Of a stretch of 64,000 nt of DNA, positions 49,303 through 57,560 are shown piece by piece. This DNA is from Streptomyces sp. P3. GTDB taxonomy: Bacteria; Actinomycetota; Actinomycetes; Streptomycetales; Streptomycetaceae. Position 1 is the stretch's first letter, and every line of letters starts with the position of its first letter. Position numbers and translations under genes: made by a program. The notes below the pieces were generated by a model. That model searched no databases. It was not told the origin of the DNA and saw only the letters and a list, made by a program, of their open reading frames with translations. The DNA is taken from contig JAFEKX020000001.1 of assembly GCA_016893485.2 (NCBI GenBank), forward strand, positions 1 to 64,000, in the 5' to 3' direction.

Positions 49303-49397
49303 CTCGTCTTTTGTGCGCGTTGGATGTTGAGACCACACGGGTGAGCCAGGGCGGCCGCTAGCACGTGAGGTGGCTGTGAGCAGTCTTTCTGGGCGCA

Positions 49398-49432
49398 AGT
49401 TGTCCACCAACCCCGTCCATGGGAGTAAACAA
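49398..49432 (-). promoter_or_regulatory. Conserved upstream element, copy 3
   Basis: On the minus strand this reads TTGTTTACTCCCATG ... GGTTGGTGGACAACT, 30 of 35 positions identical to 45858-45892. It ends 95 bases before the GTG at 49302, nearly the same distance as copy 1 from its gene. Confidence 0.6.
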
Positions 49433-49444
49433 CCTCCGACGCGG

Positions 49445-49640
49445 TCGGGGTGTGGACGTCGCCACCGCGGCCATCGGCCCGTTGTGGTTACAGCTGTACT
49501 GGCTCAAGCCCTGCGACCTCCCAGTCGACCTGATCCGCTGGGCCATAGCCGCCCGTTTGCGCGACTGGTCCTCACCGTCGACACGCACAGGGTGGCACCT
49601 TGCTGGGGGCGAGCTGGGCTCTGTTCACTTGGTCCGGGCC
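49445..49640 (+). pseudogene. FMN-dependent alpha-hydroxy-acid oxidase fragment
   Basis: The plus-strand peptide DVATAAIGPLWLQLYWLKP, then FARLVLTVDTHRVAP one frame over, resembles the 'WFQLY' and 'VVTVDTP' strands of the TIM barrel of lactate/glycolate oxidases. It is about 60 codons long, without start or active site. Confidence 0.5.
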
Positions 49641-49657
49641 GCCACCTTGTCGCCCGT

Positions 49658-50504
49658 TCACCTCTCGAGCACGACAGCGAGGCCCTGGCCGACGCCGATG
49701 CAGATCGCTGCGACTGCGATGCCGCTGCCCCGGCGGGCGAGTTCGTGGGCCGCGTGACCGATGATGCGTCCCCCGGACGCTGCGGTCACGGTGTCGTTGG
49801 CGGCGAACGCCGGGCGCTGGCCCGCGAGCACCTCGACGGTCGATTCGTCGCGGATGCTTTCGTCGCGGGCCAGGTGGTGGCCGTCGACCTGGACGATCTC
49901 GCGGTCGAAGATGCCGTCCGCCCATGCCCGGGCCGCCAGGCGATGACTGCGCGCCGCGAACGCGTCCTGCTCCTCACGCGAGATCCGGTGGATCCCGGCA
50001 AGCTTCTCGGCACTCTCACCGTTGGAGATCGTCCATTCCTTCGGCAGGCGGGGGTTGACTATGCGCCACCCGATCGACGTGTTCCACATCGTCTGGTTGC
50101 CCGCCGGGAAGGGCCTTGTGCTCTTCTCGACGACGTACGGTGCGCGGCTCATCGACTCCACGCCGCCCGCGAGCACGATGTCGACATCTCCGGCCTCGAC
50201 GGCACGTGACGCCTGGATGACGGCCTCGACCGAGGACCCGCACAGCCGGTTGACGGTGACTCCGGGACCGAGGTGGGGAAGCCGGCGAGCAGTGCGCCGA
50301 AGCGTGCGACGTCGCGGTTGTCCTCGCCCGCTTGGTTCGCATCGCCGAATATGACGTCGTCGATGCGCGCGGGATCAAGGCCCGTGCGTTCGACGGTCGC
50401 GCGCATGACGATCGCGGCGAGGTCGTCGGGGCGCACGTCGGCGAGGGCCTTGCCGTGCCGTCCGAAGGGGTGCGGACGGCGTCGTACACGAAGCTCGCGG
50501 GCAT
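49658..50504 (-). pseudogene. pcaF: Thiolase (PcaF-like), internally deleted and frameshifted
   Basis: ATG 50504 (MPASFVYDAVRTP) after GAGAGG. Frame segments give DLAAIVMRATVERTGLDPA and DVIFGDANQAGEDNRDVAR, then VNRLCGSS with the nucleophilic Cys (one frame over), then VLAGGVESMSRAPYV. After FAANDTVTA the next 100 or so residues of a normal 3-oxoadipyl-CoA thiolase are missing, including the NGGAIALGHP His motif. The sequence rejoins at RIIGHAAHELARRG and ends with CIGVGQG (second catalytic Cys). The deletion makes it inactive. It follows pcaIJ-type genes in the same operon. Confidence 0.8.
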
Positions 50505-50505
50505 G

Positions 50506-51177
50506 TCAGATACCTCTCAGGGATGCCGCAGCACCGGTGACGTCGGCGAGGTCGAGGCCGGTCAGGGCGGCCAGGGAGTCCACCGTGTTGTCGCCGAACG
50601 TCTCGCGCACGCGCAGTCCGCCGGGCGCGACGTCGAACACCGCGTGATCGGTGTAGATGCGGGTCACGCAGCGCACTCCGGTCAGCGGGAAGGTGCAGGC
50701 GGCGACGAGTTTCGGCGTGCCCTGCTTGGTGCGCAGGTCGGTCATCACGTAGACCGACTTCGCGCCGATCGCGAGATCCATCGCTCCGCCGACGGCGGGA
50801 ATCGCGCCGGGCTCGCCGGTCGACCAGTTCGCGAGATCGCCGGTTTCCGACACCTGGAACGCGCCGAGGACACATACGTCCAGGTGGCCGCCGCGCATCA
50901 TCGCGAAGGAGTCGGCGTGGTGGAAGTACGCCGAGCCCGGTAGCGCGGTGACCGGCTGCTTGCCAGCGTTGATCAGGTCGGGGTCGACGGTGCCGGGCTC
51001 GGGTGCGGGTCCCATGCCGAGCATCCCGTTCTCGGTGTGCAGGACGAACTCCGTGTCGTCCGGCAGGTAGTTGGCCACCAGGGTGGGGGCGCCGATACCG
51101 AGGTTCACGACCGATCCCTCGGGGATGTCGGCCGCGATGCGACGGGCGAGGTCGTTGCGGCTGATGCGCGAGCTCAT
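50506..51177 (-). CDS. pcaJ: 3-oxoacid CoA-transferase, subunit B
   Basis: The intact 223-residue protein starts MSSRISRNDLARRIAADIPE. The catalytic Glu lies in VLHTENGMLGMG (SENG motif family), and GGAMDLAIGAKSVYVMTDL and DHAVFDVAPGGLRVRE follow. With subunit A it moves CoA from succinyl-CoA to 3-oxoadipate (or a related 3-oxo acid). Its start overlaps the pcaI stop (ATGA), and it is followed after 1 base by the thiolase. Confidence 0.9.
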   Translation of the reverse strand: MSSRISRNDLARRIAADIPEGSVVNLGIGAPTLVANYLPDDTEFVLHTENGMLGMGPAPEPGTVDPDLINAGKQPVTALPGSAYFHHADSFAMMRGGHLDVCVLGAFQVSETGDLANWSTGEPGAIPAVGGAMDLAIGAKSVYVMTDLRTKQGTPKLVAACTFPLTGVRCVTRIYTDHAVFDVAPGGLRVRETFGDNTVDSLAALTGLDLADVTGAAASLRGI

Positions 51178-51917
51178 CGGCTCTCCTCCTGTGCCAGCGG
51201 ACTTCCCTCGGTGTCGACGCCGCCGACGAACACGCCTTCGTCGAGCCAGCGGCGTTCTCCCACCGCGACGATGTGGTCGATGAAGATGCCGGGCGTCACG
51301 ACTGTCTCGGGGTCGATGTCGCCGAGCGGCACGATCTGGTCGACCTGGGCGATGGTGGTGGCCGCCGCGGCCGCCATGATCGGACCGAAGTTGCGGGCGG
51401 TTTCGCGGTAGACAAGGTTGCCCCAGCGGTCGGCCCGCAGGGCACTGATCAAGGCGGCATCAGCTCGGATCGGGTACTCGAGCACATAGTCGCGGCCGTC
51501 GATCGTGCGCACCTCCTTGCCTTCCGCGAGCTGTGTGCCGACGCCCGTCGGCGAGAAGAACGCGCCGATACCCGCGCCGGCGGCGCGGATGCGTTCGGCG
51601 AGATTCCCCTGCGGTACGAGCTCCATCTCGATTTCTCCCGCGCGGTAGAGACCGTCGAACACCCACGAGTCGCTTTGCCTCGGGAACGAGCAGATGATCT
51701 TGCGTACTCTTCGCGCGGCAAGGAGCGCGGCAAGACCCGTGTCGCCGTTGCCCGCGTTGTTGTTGACGACGGTCAGGTCGCGTGCGCCATGGGAGATGAG
51801 TGCATCGATGAGCTCCACCGGCTGGCCCGCGCGGCCGAATCCGCCGATCATCACGGTGGCGCCGTCACGGATTCCTGAGACGGCGGCCGCGGTGTCCTTG
51901 ACGGTCTTGTCGATCAA
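51174..51917 (-). CDS. pcaI: 3-oxoacid CoA-transferase, subunit A
   Basis: TTG 51917 behind GGAGGAACA is the best start (MIDKTVKDTAAAVSGIRDG); a longer frame to 51965 has no site. The glycine loop ATVMIGGFGRAGQPVELIDAL (core GGFGRAGQP) and the GNLAERIRAAGAGIGAFFSP stretch (core GIGAFFSPTGVGT) are typical of the alpha subunit. It is the first gene of the minus-strand pcaI-pcaJ-thiolase operon. A CGNR-type palindromic operator lies about 93 bases upstream. Confidence 0.9.
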   Translation of the reverse strand: MIDKTVKDTAAAVSGIRDGATVMIGGFGRAGQPVELIDALISHGARDLTVVNNNAGNGDTGLAALLAARRVRKIICSFPRQSDSWVFDGLYRAGEIEMELVPQGNLAERIRAAGAGIGAFFSPTGVGTQLAEGKEVRTIDGRDYVLEYPIRADAALISALRADRWGNLVYRETARNFGPIMAAAAATTIAQVDQIVPLGDIDPETVVTPGIFIDHIVAVGERRWLDEGVFVGGVDTEGSPLAQEESR

Positions 51918-52009
51918 TGTTCCTCCACGCGTTCGGGCATCGCGCGACCTCTCGAGCGATTTCACATAGCCGGCCCGCGTGGTGAAGGTGGATGAAGATC
52001 GACACCCTT

Positions 52010-52040
52010 TGATGCAAGCATAGCCTCTATGCCTATGTCA
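52010..52040. promoter_or_regulatory. CGNR-regulator operator, copy 1
   Basis: TGATGCAAGCATAG, three bases, then CTATGCCTATGTCA is the same 14-3-14 inverted-repeat layout as the perfect palindrome at 53808-53838, with a few mismatches. It lies in the intergenic region between pcaI and the CGNR gene. Confidence 0.75.
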
Positions 52041-52214
52041 TATCACGCCGTGAACGCCTCGGGCGGGCTCGATGAGCGTGAGGTTCAACGCCCCGGCCCT
52101 ACGGTCACCGCGCGATGCCTCGCGCTCGCAGAGACGCTCAACGCACGCCGTCACCATTAGGGTCTTCTCGGCGGCGATCCCGTCTCCTCGCTAATGAAGA
52201 CTGGAGCTAATAAG

Positions 52215-52228
52215 CTATGCCTATGTCT
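52215..52228 (+). promoter_or_regulatory. Operator half-site over the CGNR gene start
   Basis: CTATGCCTATGTCT matches the right half of the operator at 52010-52040 at 13 of 14 positions, and overlaps the ATG at 52217. This could give autoregulation. Confidence 0.5.
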
Positions 52229-52816
52229 GAACTCGCGAGCGAACGCTACACCGACCGCATCGCCACCGGACCGCTCATCCTCGTCCAGGAGGTCCTGAAC
52301 ACTCGTGCCGCCGGCAAGCCCGCCCTCGAGGACCTGCTCTCGACGCCGACATCTGCTACGTCATGGCTCACCAGCGCGCTGGACGAATGGAGCCGGCGTA
52401 GCGGGACGCAAGCGCCGACGATCGAGATCGACGAATCGGGGCTGGTGCGGCTTCAGCAGCTACGCGCGTCACTGCAGACGACGGTGTCGGGGGCAGTGCG
52501 CGACGCACCGGTCAGATCAGCGCCGAATGGGGTGAGCGGCGCGCTCGAAGTGCGGATCGACGCCGAGGGCGCCTTCTCGCTGGCGCCTCGCGGCAAGGAT
52601 GTCGCGTGGGTCGTCGCGGCCGTACTCAACGAGATCACGAACGCCCAACTGACGGGTACGTGGCGTCGTTTGAAGATGTGCCGTAACCGGGTCTGCTCGG
52701 TTGCGTTCTACGACGGCACGAATCCCAACAACGGCGTCTGGCATGACGTGCGCATCTGCGGCAATGCCGTGAACCTCCGGGCGTCGCGGCAGCGTCGGGC
52801 GGCCGCGCGCGCGTAG
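52217..52816 (+). CDS. CGNR zinc-finger transcriptional regulator
   Basis: ATG 52217 is 10 bases after GGAG; a second ATG at 52223 is possible. The 199-residue protein has an N-terminal ABATE-type stress domain (residues 15-145, with TIEIDESGLVRLQQLRASL as a core strand-helix) and a C-terminal CGNR zinc finger: CRNRVCSVAFYDGTN, then CGNAVNLRASRQRR. The four Cys bind zinc and the basic tail contacts DNA. It is divergent from pcaIJ and probably binds the palindromes at 52010 and 53808, controlling the catabolic genes on both sides. Confidence 0.88.
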   Translation: MPMSELASERYTDRIATGPLILVQEVLNTRAAGKPALEDLLSTPTSATSWLTSALDEWSRRSGTQAPTIEIDESGLVRLQQLRASLQTTVSGAVRDAPVRSAPNGVSGALEVRIDAEGAFSLAPRGKDVAWVVAAVLNEITNAQLTGTWRRLKMCRNRVCSVAFYDGTNPNNGVWHDVRICGNAVNLRASRQRRAAARA

Positions 52817-52851
52817 CGCGCCGGGGGCTGCCCGACCAACGCGCTGCCTGC

Positions 52852-53700
52852 TCAGCCTTTCGCGGCCCGGCAGGAACCCCACAGGGCACCGGGATTGATG
52901 CGCGACGGGTGTCGCTCCAGCATGTACTCGTAGAGTTCGAGGGTGCTGTCGGTGCGATGCACCCCGCTGTTGAAATCGAGAATGTAGCGGCGGGTCTCCT
53001 CAATGTGACGGGGATCGTCGTCGGCCGTCGGATCCTTGTGTCCCGCCACGATCGCGGTCGACGCCAGCGCCTCTACCGTGTCGAGAGCCTTCAGCCACTC
53101 AGCTCGCCCGTCCGCGTCCGATGCCGCGAGCATGAGGTGCACGTTGTTGTAGATCACGTCGCCTGCGACGACCAGCCCCAGATCGGGAACGTGCAGGCAG
53201 GTGGTGTTGTCGCTGTCGGTGTGTCCCAGGCGGACCGGGCGGACCTCCGCCCCACCCACGGTCAGGACCTCGCCCTCGAGCGGTTCGGCGAGCACCAGTT
53301 GCTCCGGGATCTGCTCGGGGAACCAGGCGCGCCAGACCGCCTTGAGGACCTCGGGCGAGGACTGGTAGGCCATGTCCTCGACGACCTCGGGCAGCGCGAA
53401 GGCGCGCGCACCGGGGTACTGCTCCAATACCGCTCCGAGGCCGAACCAGTGGTCCCCGTGGCCGTGCGTGACGTACACGCTCGTCACCGGGGCGTCACGC
53501 TCGCCGAGCCAGCCCAGCAGGCCCTGCGACTGCGCGATCGTGAAGAGCGGATCCACCAGCAAGGCCTCCCCCTCGTTCGAGATGAGGATGCTCGACGTCG
53601 GCGACCAGGAACGCTCGTTCTGATCGGGCGGCACGTCGGAGTTGGTGGTCGGCATGCCGTCCGCGATGTGCACGGCGTAGGTCAAGGCGTTCGGTGTCAT
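52852..53700 (-). CDS. Metallo-beta-lactamase-fold hydrolase
   Basis: ATG 53700 after GAGGAG gives 282 residues; the longer frame to 53784 would cross toward the operator. The metal motif THGHGDHWFGLG (HxHxDH) lies near residue 80, with GHTDSDNT, GDVIYNNVH and IVAGHKDP supplying further ligands. Such enzymes hydrolyse lactones, thioesters or related substrates. The operator at 53808-53838 lies in its upstream region, so it is probably coregulated with the divergent alpha/beta hydrolase. Confidence 0.85.
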   Translation of the reverse strand: MTPNALTYAVHIADGMPTTNSDVPPDQNERSWSPTSSILISNEGEALLVDPLFTIAQSQGLLGWLGERDAPVTSVYVTHGHGDHWFGLGAVLEQYPGARAFALPEVVEDMAYQSSPEVLKAVWRAWFPEQIPEQLVLAEPLEGEVLTVGGAEVRPVRLGHTDSDNTTCLHVPDLGLVVAGDVIYNNVHLMLAASDADGRAEWLKALDTVEALASTAIVAGHKDPTADDDPRHIEETRRYILDFNSGVHRTDSTLELYEYMLERHPSRINPGALWGSCRAAKG

Positions 53701-53807
53701 GGGTGGACTCCTCGGATTCTCGAACGGTCGCTTCCGCTCCGGCCGGAACGCGGAGAGATCCGGAAGGCCCGGCCCGGTCGTCATTCCGGCGGGCAGAGCG
53801 ATGACAT

Positions 53808-53838
53808 TGACGTAAGCATAGACCCTATGCTTACGTCA
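53808..53838. promoter_or_regulatory. CGNR-regulator operator, copy 2 (perfect palindrome)
   Basis: TGACGTAAGCATAG, ACC, CTATGCTTACGTCA is a perfect 14-bp inverted repeat with a 3-base centre, lying between the divergent MBL (start 53700) and hydrolase (start 53923) genes. Its identity to the site at 52010 points to one regulator. Confidence 0.85.
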
Positions 53839-53922
53839 TAGAGCTCACGGTCGGCCACGAATCTCGGGGTCACTGGCTCCGAATCGTCGCCGCAGGAGAG
53901 CGATCCTCAAAGGAGACACGAG

Positions 53923-55097
53923 ATGAACAGCCCAGCGACGCAGGCACCGACCGCGGTGCTCGTCCACGGATACCTGGACGACGGCGCCATCTGGAACAGG
54001 GTCCGCACCTTCCTCGACGAGCGGTCGATCCCCTCGTTCGCGTTCGAGCTCGCCGGCATGGGTGCGCGCGCCTCGGATCAAGGGCCGTTCACGCTCGCCC
54101 GCTGGGCCGACGACCTCGAGAGCGCCGTGCGCGCGACGGAGGGCCCCGTCGTGCTCGTCGGCCACAGCATGGGTAGCCAGATCGCCGAGCTCGTCGCCGC
54201 CCGCCTGACCGATCAGGTGCGCTCGCTCGTCCTGATCAATCCGATCCCGCTGGCGGGCACTCACCTTCCGCCGGAGCAGATTGCCCCCTTCCGGACACCG
54301 GATCTCGGACTCGACGCGCAGCGCGCTTTCCGCGCCACGCTCGCCACCGCGTTCCCGGCCGAGGAAAACGACCGGCTCGCCCAAGTGACGTTGCACATCG
54401 ACCCGTCGGTGATCTCCGACACGGCGACGGCATGGAACAACGGCCACCCGGACGGACAGGAGCCCAGCAAGTTCCAGGGGAGCGTCACCGTCCTGCGCGG
54501 CGAGAACGACCCCTTCGTCACGGAAGAGGTCGTCTCCGCGTATGTCGCGCCCCGCTTCCCCGGCGCCACCTCGCAGGCGATCGCCGGCGCTGGTCACTGG
54601 GCGCACGCAGAGAACCCGGCGGCGGTCGCCGCCGTCATTACCGCGGTCGTCGAGGCCACCGCGTCGGGCTCCGCCGACGGCCGCCCGGCCAAGGCCTGGA
54701 CGAGTGCGTTCGAGCAGCGCACCGCAGAGTCCTTCGCGGCGGCGCTCTCGCCGAACGTGCGGATGGAGGCGAGCGCGCTCGCCAAACCGGTCGACCGCAA
54801 GGAGCATGTCGAAGCCCTCATGACCGCGGTGAGCTCCGTGTACGAACGGCTCGAGTTCGTCCGGAAGGCGCAGGACGGCCCGCGGACGTATCTGGAGTGG
54901 GAGGCGGCCGCGTTCGGTGGCTTCCATATGAAGGGGATCACGATCCTCACGCGTGATGACGAGGGGTTCATCACGGAGATCGCCATTCACCACCGGCCCA
55001 TCGGCGCCGTGCTGCAGATCAACGCGAAGGTCGGGGGCCCCTCATCGAGGCCGGCCTCGTCCCCGCCGAGTACTTCAACTTCACGGAAGGCGAATGA
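53923..55097 (+). CDS. Alpha/beta hydrolase fused to a SnoaL-like domain, one frameshift
   Basis: ATG 53923 (MNSPATQAPTAVLVHGYLDD) after AAAGGAGA. The hydrolase half has VLVHGYLDDGAIW, VVLVGHSMGSQIAEL (catalytic Ser in GHSMG), EQIAPFRTPDLG and AGAGHWAHAENP (His). A linker leads to a SnoaL-like half (SAFEQRTAESFAAALSP to VLQINAKV). One G is missing from a G5 run at about 55026; restoring it gives the tail LIEAGLVPAEYFNFTEGE, ending at 55097. The fusion of about 390 residues is unusual. It probably degrades the same substrate as its neighbours. Confidence 0.75.
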
Positions 55098-55099
55098 CC

Positions 55100-56016
55100 A
55101 TGACGGAACGCATCGACGTGGAGTTCGCGGCGGACGGGAACGTGACGCTGCGCGGCTGGCTCTACCTGCCGGACGCCGAGGGTGCGCGCCCCGCGATCAC
55201 GATGGCCCACGGATTCGGCGCCAACCGGGAAATGGGCCTCGATCGGTACGCCCGCAAGTTCGCCGACGCCGGGTTCGTGGTGCTCGTCCACGATCACCGT
55301 ACGTTCGGCGCAAGCGACGGCGAGCCCCGCAACGATGTCGACCCGTGGCGTCAGATCGAGGACTTGCGCCGCGCGATCAGCTTCCTGGAAGCCCGGCCGG
55401 AGGTCGACGCGGACCGCATCGGAGTGTGGGGTCGAGCTTCTCGGGCGGTCATGCGATCGTGCTCGGGGCGACCGAGGTGCGGATCAAGTGTGTGGTGTCG
55501 CAGGTGCCCACCATCAGCGGATTCGAGCAGTGGCGGCGCAAGGTCCCGCCGGAGCGCATCGCCGCCTTCGAGCTCGCCCAGGCCGAGGACGAACGCGCCC
55601 TGGCCGTCGGCGGTGAACTGCGGTACCAGACCTCCATCGGCGACGATCCCACCGAACCGGCCCTCTACAGCAGCCCGGACGCCGTGCGCTTCTACCACGA
55701 CCTGGTTCCGCCGGGCCGCGAGAACAACACGGTGACGGTGCGCTCCAGTCGGGCCGCGCGGCTGTACGAGCCCGGCGGCTGGATCGCCCAGGTCTCGCCG
55801 AAGCCGCTCATGATGATAGTCGAAACCGGCGAGACGGTGGTACCGGCCGACCTGCAGCTGGCCGCCTTCGAGCGGGCGCTGGCCCCGAAGGAGCTGGTGC
55901 TGCTGCCCGGCGGGCACTTCGACGCCTACAAGGTGCACTTCGAGGAATCCAGCGGGGCCGCGCTGTCCTGGTTCCAAACCCACCTCGACAGGGCCCCGGC
56001 CCCAACCGGCTCGTGA
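55100..56016 (+). CDS. Alpha/beta hydrolase (dienelactone/DPP-type), one frameshift
   Basis: ATG 55100 after GGAAGG, two bases beyond the upstream stop. MTERIDVEFAADGNVTLRG is followed by ITMAHGFGANREMGL, VVLVHDHRTFGASDG and GVWGSSFSGGHAIVL with the nucleophile Ser; the last part is one frame over because a G is missing from the GGGG run near 55431. The C-terminal half (PKPLMMIVETGETVVP, GGHFDAYKVHF with the His) ends at 56016. It is cotranscribed with the preceding hydrolase and followed by a terminator. Confidence 0.8.
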
Positions 56017-56021
56017 GACGG

Positions 56022-56051
56022 AGGCGGTTCCGGCCGCTGCCGGAACCGCCT
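56022..56051 (+). terminator. Terminator hairpin
   Basis: A 13-bp repeat (AGGCGGTTCCGGC and its complement, 4-base loop) starts six bases after the stop at 56016. Confidence 0.8.
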
Positions 56052-56459
56052 GCCCAGACGGGTGACCGCCGCTTCTCTCCCTGGCGGAGCGCTTCCGGAA
56101 CATGGTTGCCACGGTCACACGCCACCTAGCACGGTCGGCCATGCCATGGACGCCTCGTCGAGTGCCCTGCCAACCCGCTCACCGGCGCCATATGTGTACC
56201 GGCGCGGACATGCAGAAGACCCGTCGGCGGCGGCTGTAGCGCTTGGGGCGGTGCAGGTTGGAGTGCTCGCGTCGGCGTCTGAGGCGCGCCCGCGGCGATC
56301 GCGGTCGGCGAGCGTCCGCAGGAAGGCTGGTTGGCGAGCGGAGAGTGCCTCGGAGGCGGCCTGTTTCCCAGGCTCTGACCGCATCGCCGAGACCCCACGA
56401 GTAACTGATCGTTTCAGAATGAGATCGGTGTTTCGGTACGCGTTTGGCGATGGTCAGCG
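56052..56459. other. Stretch before the IS5 scrap
   Basis: No supported gene. The sequence around 56410 (CTGATCGTTTCAGAATGAG) looks like the outer end of an IS5-type element next to the scrap that follows. Confidence 0.3.
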
Positions 56460-56525
56460 GCAGGCTCTGCGGGGTGTCCGCTGATCTTGTGCCGGATGAA
56501 CTGTGGTCGCGCACAGCCGGGGCGG
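56460..56525 (+). pseudogene. IS5-type transposase N-terminal scrap
   Basis: GVSADLVPDELWSRTA is the conserved first 15 residues of many Streptomyces IS5-type transposases (DLVPDELW). The sequence then stops matching. It lies three bases before the end of the MBL hydrolase gene. Confidence 0.5.
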
Positions 56526-56527
56526 AC

Positions 56528-57310
56528 TCAGTTCTTGGGGCCGAACATGTAGGCGTTGGCGACATCGATAAGGGCTGCGCCCTGGTAGGAGGGGTAGCGC
56601 TCGATGATGGCCTTCTTGTAGGCGTCGCCGTCGTCGCCAAGCAGTTCCCGGCCGGAGTTGACGTAGTCGGTGAGCTCGGCCCAGACGGCGGGGGTGGTCG
56701 GCTCGCCGTGGCCGGGCAGGATGGTGTCGTACTCGGTCTCGGCTGTGAAGCGGTCGATGTTGGCCTGCCAGCCGTCGAAGTCCTTGTCCAGGAGCCACAG
56801 GTGGGTGTGGTTGTAAACGACGTCCTGAGCGACCAGGACACCCTGCTCGGGCAGCTTGATCACGAGGGTGGTGTGGATCTCGCCGCCGTTGACCTTCTCG
56901 AACACGAACGGGATGCCGTCGATGACCTCAGTGCCCGGGGTGATCTCCACGGTCGGAGTCATGTCGGCGAGCGGGATCTCGGCGCCGGTGGGCAGGTCTG
57001 TCTTGGCGCCCATGGCGACGATCTCCGCCGTGGTCTCCGGCAGCGCGTGCGCGGGGACGCCGAAGCGGGCCGCGCCCTGGTAGTGGTCCGGGTGCGCGTG
57101 GCTGATGACGAGGCGGTCGAGCGGCTTGCCCAGGCTCTTGGCGTAGGTGACGACCTCGTCGGCGTAGGCCAGGACGAACTGCGCGTCGACGGCGATGATC
57201 CGCGACGGCGTCTCGATCAGCTGGGTGGTGACGCCCAGGCCGTCCTCGGGCGAGACGTAGCTGTGGATGCGGACCTGGCCCTTGTCGATGACCGTGAGGG
57301 TGCCGTGCAT
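56528..57310 (-). CDS. Metallo-beta-lactamase-fold hydrolase
   Basis: ATG 57310 after AGGAGC gives 260 residues (MHGTLTVIDKGQVRIHSYV). The metal motif ISHAHPDHYQGAARFG (HxHxDH) is near residue 95; NGGEIHTT, VAQDVVYNHTH and TILPGHGEPT give the remaining ligands. It is intact and divergent from an AraC-type gene, which is probably its regulator. It resembles lactonase or quorum-quenching and arylsulfatase-like MBL hydrolases, but the substrate is unknown. Confidence 0.85.
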   Translation of the reverse strand: MHGTLTVIDKGQVRIHSYVSPEDGLGVTTQLIETPSRIIAVDAQFVLAYADEVVTYAKSLGKPLDRLVISHAHPDHYQGAARFGVPAHALPETTAEIVAMGAKTDLPTGAEIPLADMTPTVEITPGTEVIDGIPFVFEKVNGGEIHTTLVIKLPEQGVLVAQDVVYNHTHLWLLDKDFDGWQANIDRFTAETEYDTILPGHGEPTTPAVWAELTDYVNSGRELLGDDGDAYKKAIIERYPSYQGAALIDVANAYMFGPKN

Positions 57311-57387
57311 GACTGTGCTCCTGTCGGAATACGGATGAGCGGGGATGAGGGGACGCGGGGAGGGACGGATCGTTGATGGCCGACTCA

Positions 57388-57404
57388 CGGCCGATCATCG
57401 GCCG
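57388..57404. promoter_or_regulatory. Palindrome between MBL hydrolase and AraC genes
   Basis: CGGCCGATCATCGGCCG is a perfect 8-bp inverted repeat around one base, 78 bases upstream of the MBL start. It may be an operator, although AraC proteins usually bind direct repeats. Confidence 0.4.
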
Positions 57405-57560
57405 CAACGGACACGGCCGGCTTTGCATCCCCACGGACCCGCGCCCCTGGAACACCTCCATACTGGGACGGAACCGGAGTTCCAGCGAGGTACGCTGCGG
57501 TCTCGTGATGGTCCACAGCGGCGACAAGTGCGGCAGAAGCCCGGTCGGCGGGAGACGGCT

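Noticed and set aside
53923..56016. Single 697-residue fusion of two hydrolases
   Set aside because: It results from two frameshifts; restoring one G at each run gives two separate genes with their own start, ribosome site and stop.
57388..57404. Palindrome CGGCCGATCATCGGCCG as a firm AraC operator
   Set aside because: AraC-type sites are usually direct repeats, and short G+C palindromes occur by chance here; kept only as a low-confidence feature.
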